This document shows, in pieces, positions 34,592 to 44,100 of a stretch of 64,000 bases of DNA. A program made the position numbers and the translations under genes. Source of the DNA: JAPOXR01 sp963662395 (GTDB lineage Bacteria; Pseudomonadota; Alphaproteobacteria; Rhodobacterales; Rhodobacteraceae); contig OY759511.1 of assembly GCA_963662395.1 (NCBI GenBank), positions 2,604,001 to 2,668,000 of the forward strand, in the 5' to 3' direction. How positions within the stretch are numbered: position 1 is the stretch's first letter; each line of letters starts with the position of its first letter. The notes below the pieces were generated by a model. The model made no database searches. It saw only the letters and a list, made by a program, of their open reading frames with translations, and had not been told where the DNA came from.

Positions 34592-34769
34592 GCACCCTTG
34601 ATGCCAACTCTGCCAAGCAGGCAAAAATCGTGCTAAACAATGCGATTCCTGCAGGGTATCCGGGCCCCGTGTCACAATCCTGGATCAGCCGCACATTGCG
34701 GGCCGAGGCATCGATTACCCGCTTGGCATCGATTCTCTCGCCGGAGGAGTTCGTCCGCCCCCGCACCCA

Positions 34770-35860
34770 TCAACCCGTCACACTTGACTCCGCATCCTCT
34801 CCCTTCTGCTCTCTCCTGTCCCGTTCCTGCATGGCCCGGATACCGGTGACGGCATGGGACAGGTACTTCACCCCCTCCCGGAGCTTCTGCGTGCCGGGAA
34901 GCGGCTGGCGCTTCGTGGGATGAAACCCTGCCGGCCCGCCGATGGCGGCCCGGGGACCCTGAAGCCATGACGGGAGGCCGGGACACTGAGTGCCCTGATA
35001 TCCTCCCCGGCGACATGCAGGCCGCCCGCGCGCCAGCTCCGACAGATCCCGCACCCGGAAGGCGGTGATGGCATCGAAGGCCAGGCACTTCTCCGGATCG
35101 GCGGCCTGGTCGAGATGGCGATCCTCGATGCGGGTGCCGGTCTTCGGCGCGTGGAAGAAGCGCTCGATCCGCCAGCGCAGCTCGTACCAGCGCAGCACGG
35201 TGCGGGCGATCCCGAGATCGGCCCGGCCCCCCGGTGGTCAGCAGCATCCGGTCGAGAGGCTGCCTCGTCTTGCCCGGCCCTCGGCGTCCCTCCTCCTCGA
35301 GGGCCGAGACCGCGGTCATGCGGAGCGACTTCCCGCCTGACCGGTTCTTCGGGGGGATGAGCTGCACCCCGGTGCAGCGCAGGACCGGCCTGGCGGAAAC
35401 CGGTATCGGCCATGTACATGCCCGGCGGCCTTCCAGCGCCGTTCACCGCCATCCCGACATGCGACTCCAGCATGTGTTCCATCCTCACCGCTCCGCCGGA
35501 CAGCCGCCGCCAGGCGGCCACCTGCTCGGCCCGCCCCGGGAAGACGGCGGCAGATGCCGGCCGGGATGGCGACACCAGGCAGCGCCCATCCGTGCGATCC
35601 GCCGCCGGATGCGCCCGGCACCCCGTGATGCTGCGAGCGGATCCGGTAGCGGAGCTGTCCGCCCGGCCAGCTCTCCCGCTCGCAGAGCCGGCGGGCCGGT
35701 GCCGTCCGGCTCATCTTCCCGCCCTTGCAGGCGGCGGCGAGCCACTCTGCCGTCTCTGCCGGGACCTGTCGCATGCCGATCTGCATGTGCGGGCAGATCG
35801 CACGGAATCACTCTGGAGTCAGATGTGTGTCGTTGATAGGCGCGCCGCCGGGTCTGCATG
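34770..35860 (-). mobile_element. Degenerate IS4-family transposase (several frameshifts)
   Basis: The intact piece (35198 to 34770) carries the IS4/Tn5 C-terminal block: WRIERFFHAPKTGTRIEDR, whose Glu is the DDE glutamate region, then FDAITAFRVRDL and PTKRQPLPGTQKL. Upstream, in other frames, appear RMTAVSALEEEGR with LDRMLLTT (35367 region) and an N-terminal SRTAPARRLCERESW (35786 region). At least two or three frame changes separate them, so the gene is dead. Terminal inverted repeats could not be identified. It marks past insertion beside the duplicated segment. Confidence 0.72.
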
Positions 35861-36285
35861 GAGTTCTCGTTTCCGCGGTGCGACGTCGGCTGTCAGGCGC
35901 TTGCGTAAATTCGAGATGCAGGATGATCCCGGCTTCGCAGGGTGGTCGCCAGGAAGCCGCCAAGGCTGGTGGCGGTCACTCCCGGCAAGAGGTCGCCCAA
36001 GCGGTGTCGTACAACCAGTCAATGCCGCCGAGCTTCGAGGCCGCTCAGGGGTCTTGATCCGATCCACGAGCGCCATATGGGCCCGCGGCGAGTAGTTTGA
36101 ATCTCGGAGTCCGGATATACGAAGGTAGCTTGACCGCATGCCGAATGATGTCTGAATGTCAGCTTGCACCAACCGGGGCGCCAACAGGCGGGAACTTGGC
36201 ACCGCCGCCCCTTCCATATTCACTTGCAGGCCTCCATCTGCATGGTCGCCGGGTCGGGAGAGTCCGTTTCATGTAAGCGGATGGT
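35861..36285. other. 425-bp stretch without recognisable gene
   Basis: Lies between the IS4 remnant and the DUF6197-like gene. Only short overlapping frames on both strands, none with an SD or a family signature. It may hold an old IS end. Confidence 0.4.
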
Positions 36286-37077
36286 TCAAAAAGGAAACCC
36301 CGTCGGACCTTTATGCGCATCATCCACGCGATCGGCGGTAGCACGCAAAATGCTTGCCAATGCCAACGCCCTGGCGTCCAACTCAACCGCCGCGTGCCAG
36401 GAACCCTTCTTTGGACCGCCAATCCCGGCGATTTCATGCACGGAGATGCCGCCCAAATAACCCTTAACCGCAGCCAGCGCAGCTTCGACCAGTTCGTGTT
36501 CCGCAATATGTCTTGACGTGTGGTAGGACTCAATCTGTCCACGGGCCACATCCAGGCTCTCTTCGGCCTCCTCCAATTCAGCTTCCAGTTGTCTGGCGTA
36601 TTCCTGGGCTTCCAGTTTCTCGGCGGCTGCCTCATCAACACGTTCGACGAACGCGTCCATATCTGGCTCCCTCCAGAAAAAGTCGTCTGGCTCCCAGTCG
36701 TCAATTTCGTCTGGCTCCCAGTCGTCACGTGCGTCAGGCCAATGAAGGTGTTGATCATCGCAGCTCCCCATTTCCGGCACATTGTCTCTGGTTTCATCCA
36801 ACTCTTCTTCCAGCCGTCTTACCTCCATTTCGGCTGACTCGGGATCGTATTCTCCCTGGGTTGCGGATTCGAAAAACAGCTCGGCTGCCACCTTTTGAAG
36901 TGCAGCAGCAACACTCCAGCACACTGCGTCCGGGTCAGTGGGTGAAACACGCCGGCCCCGTGCATCGAAAGCGCCATCTCCTTGCACCCAGGTACCCGAA
37001 CGATCAATTGTATGTGCCGCTTTACGCAGAACGGCAGAGGTGAGCGCACCAAGGTCAATCTGGCAAATGGTGACCAA
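36286..37077 (-). CDS. DUF6197-like N-terminal domain with acidic, coiled-coil C-terminal part
   Basis: A 263-residue acidic protein of unknown function. Residues about 10-70 (LRKAAHTIDRSGTWVQGD, then DAVCWSVAAALQKVA) resemble the DUF6197 pattern, in which a W-Q-G motif precedes a CWC/S-x-GA-L helix. Residues about 95-135 are very acidic with a repeated DDWEPDE/D unit, followed by a Glu/Ala-rich predicted coiled coil (about 140-185) and a C-terminal helical region. No membrane segment. It stands alone on minus between the IS remnant and the Dot genes, with an upstream gap of 270 bp to DotA. Typical of accessory-element genes; function not known. Confidence 0.6.
   Translation of the reverse strand: MVTICQIDLGALTSAVLRKAAHTIDRSGTWVQGDGAFDARGRRVSPTDPDAVCWSVAAALQKVAAELFFESATQGEYDPESAEMEVRRLEEELDETRDNVPEMGSCDDQHLHWPDARDDWEPDEIDDWEPDDFFWREPDMDAFVERVDEAAAEKLEAQEYARQLEAELEEAEESLDVARGQIESYHTSRHIAEHELVEAALAAVKGYLGGISVHEIAGIGGPKKGSWHAAVELDARALALASILRATADRVDDAHKGPTGFPF
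36684..36727. repeat. 24-bp-period short tandem repeat inside the acidic protein gene
   Basis: CGTCTGGCTCCCAGTCGTCA occurs at 36684-36703 and 36708-36727, a 24-bp (8-codon) period encoding the repeated DDWEPDE/D unit; a third, partial copy flanks it. Repeat number could vary between strains without frame loss. Confidence 0.75.
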
Positions 37078-37347
37078 TTCCGGCCTCCCTCACGGCGCAT
37101 GGAAGCTGACCCAAGGCAAGCATTCCTACCGGTTCAGCTTCGATCCGGAACCAGAAGATGCCACATATTCCGGAACGAGGCCATCCAGGCCCGGTGATCT
37201 GACGATTGTCCAATCAGGCAGGAAAGCTGGCACCTGCAGCATGGTCGAGGATGGCGGCCTGGAGGCAGTTCCGGGCTTCCACATGAATCGGCTGTGGAGT
37301 GTCCGGACCTGTCCGGGATTTTCGCCGCTTGGCGGTAGGAGCGGTTG

Positions 37348-39633
37348 ATGACCGAATCCCGGCCCGGATATCCGGGACATATTGCGGCACCTGTTTTCCT
37401 GGCGGTGTTCGCCGTTGCGGCAGTCATGCCGCTGCCGGCACTGGCGCAGCTCCTGCCTGGCCAGGGGATCGAGAATCCGCTCATCGGGGTGTTCGGGACC
37501 CCGCATGGCGATGCCAACAGCGCCACCCTGCTCAACCGGATCTTCGGCCCGCTTTTTCCGTCGCCAACCGGGTCGGTCGAGACCACCCTGGTTTCGGTCG
37601 TTGCCGGTTATCTCAATGCGGCGGTGCTGACCCTTGGCGGGCTGCTGTTTGCCTGGAATTTGGCGGTGGGGGTCCTGCAATCGGCACATGAAGGCGAGAT
37701 TCTCGGGCGAAGGTGGTCGTCGCTCTGGGGGCCGCTGCGGGTGTTGTTCGCGACCGTGCTGCTGGTCCCGGTTCCGGGCCTGGGCGGTTACAATTCCATC
37801 CAGGCCGGCGTGGCCTGGACCGTCAGGGGCTCGACCATAATGGCATCCGAGCTGTGGGGGCGGGGCTCGAGGATGCTGGTCTCCGGGGAACTGCCGATTG
37901 CGGCGGGTTCGGCCAGCTTCGACGGGGAAATCCTGAAGACGGTCTACCGCAACCAACTCTGCATCTGGCTGGCCAACTACCAGCTGGAGGCAGCCGGAAG
38001 TCCGAGACGAGCCCGGTTCGAGACGGTGAGCGGCAGGGAGTCGGTCCATATTGTCTCGATGATCGATGGCCGGCAGCCGGAGATCTGCGGTGCCTATGAG
38101 ATTCCGGAGCCGCCTGGCTATCTGTCCGGGAGGCAGTCCGGATCCGGGGCGGCGGTCGAGGGTGCCTTTCGCATGCTGCATTCCGAGGTTCTGGAGACGG
38201 TCATTGACGGGGCCAACCGGGCAATATCGATCCAGTGGCCGGCGCTGATTGCCGGTGATCAGCCGCCGCCGGACATTTCGGCAGAGCTGGCGGCCACGCT
38301 CCGCCTGGCCAATGACCGGCTTGCCGAGGGAAGCCGGGGGTTGATCGGACAGTTGGTCGGCCCCGAGGGCGGCAGGGACCGTGCCCGGGCCGCCATTGAA
38401 CGGTTCATCAATGGTGGCTGCGACCGACAGGAAAGCCAGGCGATATCCTGCCTGGGCGAGGGCTGGATCGGTGCCGGAAACTGGTACATGACGCTGGCCA
38501 GGTTGAACTCGGAATTGTCGGGGCTGACCGCAGCCTCGATCACCGCCCGCGAATCGCCGCATCTGCCCGGCGGGCTGGACCGGCTCAACCGGGCGATAGT
38601 GGTCGAGGCCGAGAATTCCGGCTGGTTCGACCGCATGTTCGACCGAACCGATGTCAGCAAGTTCCTGCATGTCGAGGAAGCGGAGCGGATCTGGAGGGTT
38701 GCCATTGCCGGCATGGAAGAGGCGGCGCTGAGCCTGTCGGCGTTGGGGATGACGCTTCCCGGCCGTATCATCGAGGGTGCCGCGCCATCCGGGGCCACGG
38801 GACTTCTTGGCCGCATCTGGCGGGTGGGTTTTGCCGACGAGATCGCCGGGTTGATGCAGGTGCTGGTGCCATCCGGCCGGGACCCGATGACCGGGCTGAT
38901 CAATATCGGCAACTGGTTCCTCGATGTCTCCGGAGCGCTGATCTTCGGAGGGGCCGCGGTATCGTTGCTGTCAGGCGGGTTCGGCACGACAATCGTGTTC
39001 CTGATTGCTGCGCCCATGGCCGCCATCGGCGTGTCGCAATCCTTCATCATTCCGATGCTGCCCTTCATCTACTGGATACTCGGGATTGCCGCATATTTCC
39101 TCGTGGTTGCCGAGACGGTGGTGGCGGTGACCTTGTGGGCGCTCATGCATTTTCGCATGGATGGCGAGGGGATCTCCGGCGATGCCGGCCGCCAAGGCTG
39201 GCTCATGTTGCTGTCGCTGGTGCTCACCCCGTCGTTGATGATCGCCGGGTATTTCTTCGGAATGATCATATTCCGGGTCGTTGGCAGTTTGCTGGACCTG
39301 GGCATTCACTACACGATGAGCGCCCTCGTTCACGCCTCGCCGGTGGTCGGAATCTTCGGATTGATTGCCACCGGAATCGTGGTCGTACTCTCCTATGTCG
39401 TCATCATCGAAAGGAGCTTCTCGCTGATCTCCGAATTTCCTTCCCGCATCCTGAAATGGGTCGGTGTCGCGGCGGGAATCGATGACGGAGGCGGTGTCCG
39501 GCAATTCCGCACCGGCGGTGCAATGATGGCATCCTCGCTCTCCGGCCTCACCCGGCAGCTTGGCGGGATTGCCGCCCGGAGCAGGATGGCTGGCCGATCA
39601 CCCGCGTCGCCGACCAGGATTTCCACATCATAA
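37348..39633 (+). CDS. DotA/TraY family type IVB secretion/conjugation membrane protein
   Basis: A 761-residue polytopic protein from ATG 37348. It has a signal peptide or first helix ending near PLPALAQ, then GLLFAWNLAVGVLQSAHEGE and LWGPLRVLFATVLLVPVPGL, a long periplasmic domain (about 150-520), and a C-terminal bundle of five or more helices (VSLLSGGFGTTIVFLIAAPM, FIYWILGIAAYFLVVAETVV, TGIVVVLSYVVIIE). Layout and the GYNSIQAGVAW / FRVVGSLLDLG segments match DotA of Legionella and TraY of IncI plasmids, part of the inner-membrane complex. First gene of the first Dot/Icm-like block. Confidence 0.88.
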   Translation: MTESRPGYPGHIAAPVFLAVFAVAAVMPLPALAQLLPGQGIENPLIGVFGTPHGDANSATLLNRIFGPLFPSPTGSVETTLVSVVAGYLNAAVLTLGGLLFAWNLAVGVLQSAHEGEILGRRWSSLWGPLRVLFATVLLVPVPGLGGYNSIQAGVAWTVRGSTIMASELWGRGSRMLVSGELPIAAGSASFDGEILKTVYRNQLCIWLANYQLEAAGSPRRARFETVSGRESVHIVSMIDGRQPEICGAYEIPEPPGYLSGRQSGSGAAVEGAFRMLHSEVLETVIDGANRAISIQWPALIAGDQPPPDISAELAATLRLANDRLAEGSRGLIGQLVGPEGGRDRARAAIERFINGGCDRQESQAISCLGEGWIGAGNWYMTLARLNSELSGLTAASITARESPHLPGGLDRLNRAIVVEAENSGWFDRMFDRTDVSKFLHVEEAERIWRVAIAGMEEAALSLSALGMTLPGRIIEGAAPSGATGLLGRIWRVGFADEIAGLMQVLVPSGRDPMTGLINIGNWFLDVSGALIFGGAAVSLLSGGFGTTIVFLIAAPMAAIGVSQSFIIPMLPFIYWILGIAAYFLVVAETVVAVTLWALMHFRMDGEGISGDAGRQGWLMLLSLVLTPSLMIAGYFFGMIIFRVVGSLLDLGIHYTMSALVHASPVVGIFGLIATGIVVVLSYVVIIERSFSLISEFPSRILKWVGVAAGIDDGGGVRQFRTGGAMMASSLSGLTRQLGGIAARSRMAGRSPASPTRISTS

Positions 39634-39722
39634 TCCGCAAGGGCCGCTGTCGCGGCTTTGGAATTTCACCACCTGCCCCGATTGTCGCCGAGTATGCCCA
39701 TAACCGGAAAGGCAGGCAGGTC

Positions 39723-41093
39723 ATGCAGACAGCAGGGAGAAACGGGACACCGGCGAGAGTCCGGCCAAGATATGTCGGCAACCTGGTCCTGCGCGTGGAA
39801 TCCTACAATGGCGAGGCAACCAGCAGGAATTGCCATACCGGTTTCATTTCCGGCCGGGTGGAAGGTGGCCCGCTCAACGGAAAGTCGATTCCGGTCTGGA
39901 TCCGGGAGACCTCCACCAATTCACGGGTTCCGACCGTTGCCGATCTCCAGGATGAAGCCGGCATGGTACAGACGCCGGTCGGCGGCTGCCTGGCGCTGGA
40001 AGGTGTCCGCCAGGAAGGTGGACGGTTTACCGCCCGTTGGGTCAACAGGATGGGTGGCCCCGAAGCGGAATTGCGCTCCGGCCTCCCGGTCCAGATTTCC
40101 CCGTCGATGACCCCCGATGGCTCGGTCCGGCGTTTCCGTTCGAACGGGGCGACCTACTACAACGGATTCGTGATGCATGTCAGGAATGTCGAGCAGGCGA
40201 CGGCAGTGGATTCGATGCGAAAGATCGCCATCGGAGCCATCGAGGAGCGCGGTGCTGCAGCCCTCGCCGTCATTCTGAAGTCGCAGGAGGGGACCAGCCG
40301 AAAGACCATGTCGGTGTTGCGGGGCTGGCAGGATGGTCGTCCGGTCCCGGCCGGCGAGGCGTTCGACAGGTTTCTGCAGCGGCATCCCGAGACCCGGTTC
40401 GAGCAGTTGTTCGAAGCCGGCGCGATGGTCGATGTCATCCCCATGGAGATCTTCCCGGTCAGTTCGCGGACGGCAGAATCCATGGACCTCGGCGGCAGGA
40501 ATGCAATCCCGCTGACCGATTACATGACCGGCGGTCTGGGGGCGAGAATCGAGGGTGCGCTCAGGCGGCTGGAGCCGGAGGACTCCTCGCGGTTCGAAAC
40601 CGGGTTCCTTGCCCAGGCCCATCCGAATGCCCGGTCCGCATTTGCATCGGTCGGCTGGAAGGGCGTCTGGAACAGCGACATCCAGCGGTATTTCAAGACC
40701 ATGAACATCCCGCTGCCGCGGATCGGCAAATTCGGATTCGCCGTATCGACACTGGCGCTGAAGCCATTCGGGCCGGAAGCCGATTCCAGAAAATTCATCA
40801 CCAGGGCGAGGGGGTTGAGCAGCGCCGTGCCGAGGGATGCGGTGCCGACACCATCCGATCCGGAAGCCATATCCCGGTACTACGATTCCATCCGGCAGGC
40901 CGTCACCAATTCGCTCGATTTGGCTCGGGAAGACCCCGCTCCTGTCCCGGCGCGCCGTCCGGGACTTGAAACTCCCGGCAGGAATGCCGATATTGATCTG
41001 AACGGTTCGGACAATGCCGGCAAGCTTGACGGTGTTTTCCATGTCATTGGTGATCAGGCCGAGCCGGAATCGGGAAGACAGATGGATTTTTGA
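39723..41093 (+). CDS. Hypothetical protein of the Dot/Icm-like cluster
   Basis: A 456-residue protein I do not recognise. ATG 39723 lies 90 bp after the DotA-like stop. The sequence is soluble, without signal peptide or membrane helices; it begins with a beta-rich part (YVGNLVLRVESYNG, NGKSIPVWIRETS, about 15-160) and continues into a mixed alpha/beta region (about 165-380) with a disordered Pro/Arg-rich tail. It lies between DotA and a giant helicase, 79 bp upstream of the latter on the same strand, so it probably belongs to the conjugative element and may act in DNA processing. No catalytic motif was found. Confidence 0.65.
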   Translation: MQTAGRNGTPARVRPRYVGNLVLRVESYNGEATSRNCHTGFISGRVEGGPLNGKSIPVWIRETSTNSRVPTVADLQDEAGMVQTPVGGCLALEGVRQEGGRFTARWVNRMGGPEAELRSGLPVQISPSMTPDGSVRRFRSNGATYYNGFVMHVRNVEQATAVDSMRKIAIGAIEERGAAALAVILKSQEGTSRKTMSVLRGWQDGRPVPAGEAFDRFLQRHPETRFEQLFEAGAMVDVIPMEIFPVSSRTAESMDLGGRNAIPLTDYMTGGLGARIEGALRRLEPEDSSRFETGFLAQAHPNARSAFASVGWKGVWNSDIQRYFKTMNIPLPRIGKFGFAVSTLALKPFGPEADSRKFITRARGLSSAVPRDAVPTPSDPEAISRYYDSIRQAVTNSLDLAREDPAPVPARRPGLETPGRNADIDLNGSDNAGKLDGVFHVIGDQAEPESGRQMDF

Positions 41094-41171
41094 CAGGCCA
41101 GCCGGTGCTTCAGGGCGGCCTGCAGCTGAGATCGTAGGCCGGCTTGACGTTCTCCCACGGGAGGAATTTGT

Positions 41172-44100
41172 TTGCCGAGCCAGCCAATCTCCGACAGCCC
41201 GCCGGTCGAGTGGGTAGCATTTGCCGATAATTCCGCAGTGTTGCGGCGCATGATCCGCTCCAACGGAGCCAGGGGTCTGCTGTTGCAGTTTGCCAGGGGC
41301 AGCCAACATGCGGACACCCGCCGCCGGGCGCTGGAGGCCGGCTTTCTCGACTTCGGCGAAACCGGCGATGTCTATCTCATGGCTCCCGAAAAGCCGTCGA
41401 GATTCGATGCCCGCAAGATGGCTCGCATTCTCGGCAGCTCCGTCGTCCTGATTTCGAGGTCCAGGCTGGAATCCTATCCGTGGACTGTCGATTACCGAGA
41501 ATCCGACCTTGGCAGGGGCCGCATCGAAGGCAGGGCTGTCCCCGGCCGGCCGGAATTCATCGGCCGCAATTTCCATGGCGAGGATGTATTTCGCCATCAT
41601 TCCGGCACGCGGTTCAGGAAAATCCGCGATGGCGGCGGCAAGTCAAGGCAGGTCGAGGAGGCCGGACCCCGGTCGGGGCCCGAATATCTGCGGGCTGCCA
41701 GCCGGGAGGATCTGCAGGCGATCGCTGCCGGGCTCCTGTCCATGGCGGGGAAGGGCCCGCTCGACAATTCGGATCTCCGGCGCGTGGCCGCGGCGGTTGT
41801 CGAAGGGGCAAACCAGGCCGATGCGATGCCCACCCTCGAGGACGTCCAGTCCATTCTGAAAGACCGGCTGCTGGAGATGGTCGTCGAGACCACGATGGAA
41901 GAAGGCGATTCGAGGAGCAGCTATCACAAGGCCGTCAGGCTGGCCGACAATGCCCAGGCGCTGATCGATTCAGCCCCGGCCGATGATGGCGGGCAGCTCA
42001 ACCCGTCGGTATTCCTGCTGATCTTCCTGCGGCGCCTGACCAGCCAGGTGCAGGAGATCGACCTTCTCGGCAATTCACGGCTGGGCATTTCGGCACCGAA
42101 GCTGAAGAACAGCCGGCATCCGCAGCATCAGCTCTACGACCTGACCGACGGCGACCGGTCCGGGTTGCATGAGCGAGTGCTCAACATACTCGGGCGCCGC
42201 CAGGATGACGGCACCAGCATGCTGCTGCTGGATGGCGGTGCCGGCGAGGAACATGTTGCCGGGGTGCGTTCGGTGATCGGCAAGGGCCATGCCATTGAGG
42301 TGGTTGCCGAAATCGCCCCGGTAGTGGCTGTCGGCCGCCATGAAGGCCCTTCCGTCTCGCTGATCATTGTCGGCGAGCGCCGCCCGTCGCCAAACGAAAG
42401 CCTGCCACAGGCGGCCCGACGCACATTCTCGGTATTCGGGCGCGACGATCTCGACCGCCTCCACGTGGAGATTCTCCGCTCCAGGCGGAAGATTCGTGAC
42501 TGGCATGCCGCGGTCGAGCGCACTGCCGGGCAGGAGGATCCGGAGCGGCAGGACAATCTGAGGCAATGCCCCTATGTGCCGCTATCGAGGGCATCCAGCC
42601 CGTTCACCATGGTTCCGAAATCACTGGAAGCGAGCACGGCAAAGGCATTGCGGCGGGTTGCCGGCGATGTCGAGCGCCATGGTGGCATCGATGCGGCCGT
42701 TGCCGGAATGCTGGGCATGCCTGTCGGCGAGCTTGGCACGATCCTGACCGCCGAACAGGTTGATGCGGTCGCCATGCGGCAGTCGGCAGGGATACGTGAG
42801 CGGGCGTTTCTGCTTGCCGACCAGACCGGGGTCGGCAAGGGGCGAAGCCTCGCCGCCATGGTGTATCACCGGTTGCGGGAGGGCGGGAAGGTGCTCTACC
42901 TGACCGAAAATGCCGAGATCAATATCCGGGATGTCTGGAGGGATCTTGGTGCTGTCGGGGCGCTGGATGCCGTCCGGCCGGCAATCTTGGCTGCCCGCCA
43001 CGTGGAACTGATGACGGTAGCGACCACCGGGGTTCCGCCTGGCAAGACCGCGAAGCCGCCAGGCTATGTCACGCTGCCGGCAGCAACGAGACGGACGATA
43101 CTCGAATCCGGAGACTGGCCGGCCGGCTGCAACCTGGTCATCACCAATTACAGCCAGTTCAACCGCGGCCCGGACAGTCCGGCTGGTCGATGGGCAGGGG
43201 CTGCGCTGGATGACAGCACGCTGCTGGTGCTTGATGAATCCCACAACGCCATCAATCCCGGCGCCAATACCGGAAAGGCAGTCCGAACAATGATCGAGTC
43301 GGTTGGCCCGGGCAACGTGGTTTTTGCGACGGCAACGCCAATGCGAAACCCGGCCGGGGCGGATCTGTATCGACCGTTGCTGCCGGCGGTCGAGAACAGG
43401 CGGTTTGACAGCAGCCTCGATGACCTGGTGCCGGGCGGCGAGACCGCGCAGGAGAGCTTTACCACCATGCTCAGCGAGGATGGCGTGTTCCTGCGCCGTG
43501 ACCATGATTTGTCGACGGTGGAATTTGAGATCCGGCTGCCGGACGATCAGCAGATTGCCGGGTACCAGGAGATCATGAACCGGTTTTCGCCGCTGGTCGA
43601 ACTCATGATCGATGCCTCGCTGCGGGTCGGTTCGCTGATCGGCAGGGCGCAAAGCCGACGATACGCACAAATGGTTGCCGACGGCCTGGATGAGGAGACC
43701 GCACGCGCCCAGTGCAGGGCGCTGTTCCAGTATTCCGGGGCGGTTGGCGGGCCGCTGGTGCGGCTGGCCCGGGTTGCCATCAATGCAATCAAGGTCGACC
43801 AGGTGGTCGAGGAGGTACTGAACGAAATCAGGGAAGGGCGCAAGCCGCTGATCACCTTTCACTCGACCAGCGCATCGCTGCTCAACGAAATTGCTGCCGA
43901 CCGGCAGGAGATGATGGAGACTCCATTGTCGCTGTCCGACCAGATCGTCAGGGTCGCCGAGAGCATTTTCAGGATCAAGTACGAGGACACCATCCAGGAT
44001 GCGCGTGAACGCAGCCCGGAAATCCGCGCAATCTCGGAGAGGATGAGCGAGCTCATTGCCCGCCTTCCGGCCGACCTGCCGGTATCGCCGGTCGATGCGG

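Larger units (their letters stand above)
33099..34594 (+). repeat. 1,496-bp direct repeat, copy 2
   Basis: Second copy of the segment at 22911-24406 in the same orientation. Flanking bases differ at once on both sides (left 33098 C versus G; right CCCTTG versus TAATTC). The right border lies 3 bp after the hairpin and is followed by 175 bp before an IS4 transposase remnant. Confidence 0.95.

Noticed and set aside
34595..34769. IS terminal repeat next to the IS4 remnant
   Set aside because: Repeated short words (for example GGCATCGATT) occur, but no inverted pair at both ends of the transposase remnant could be matched.
37126..38670. 514-codon minus-strand frame across the DotA-like gene
   Set aside because: Pro/Arg/Gln-rich antisense product; the plus strand encodes signal peptide and helices of DotA/TraY.
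41172..42700. Active DNA methyltransferase domain in the helicase N terminus
   Set aside because: No NPPY/DPPY or convincing SAM-binding motif was seen, so only a possible degenerate relation is noted.
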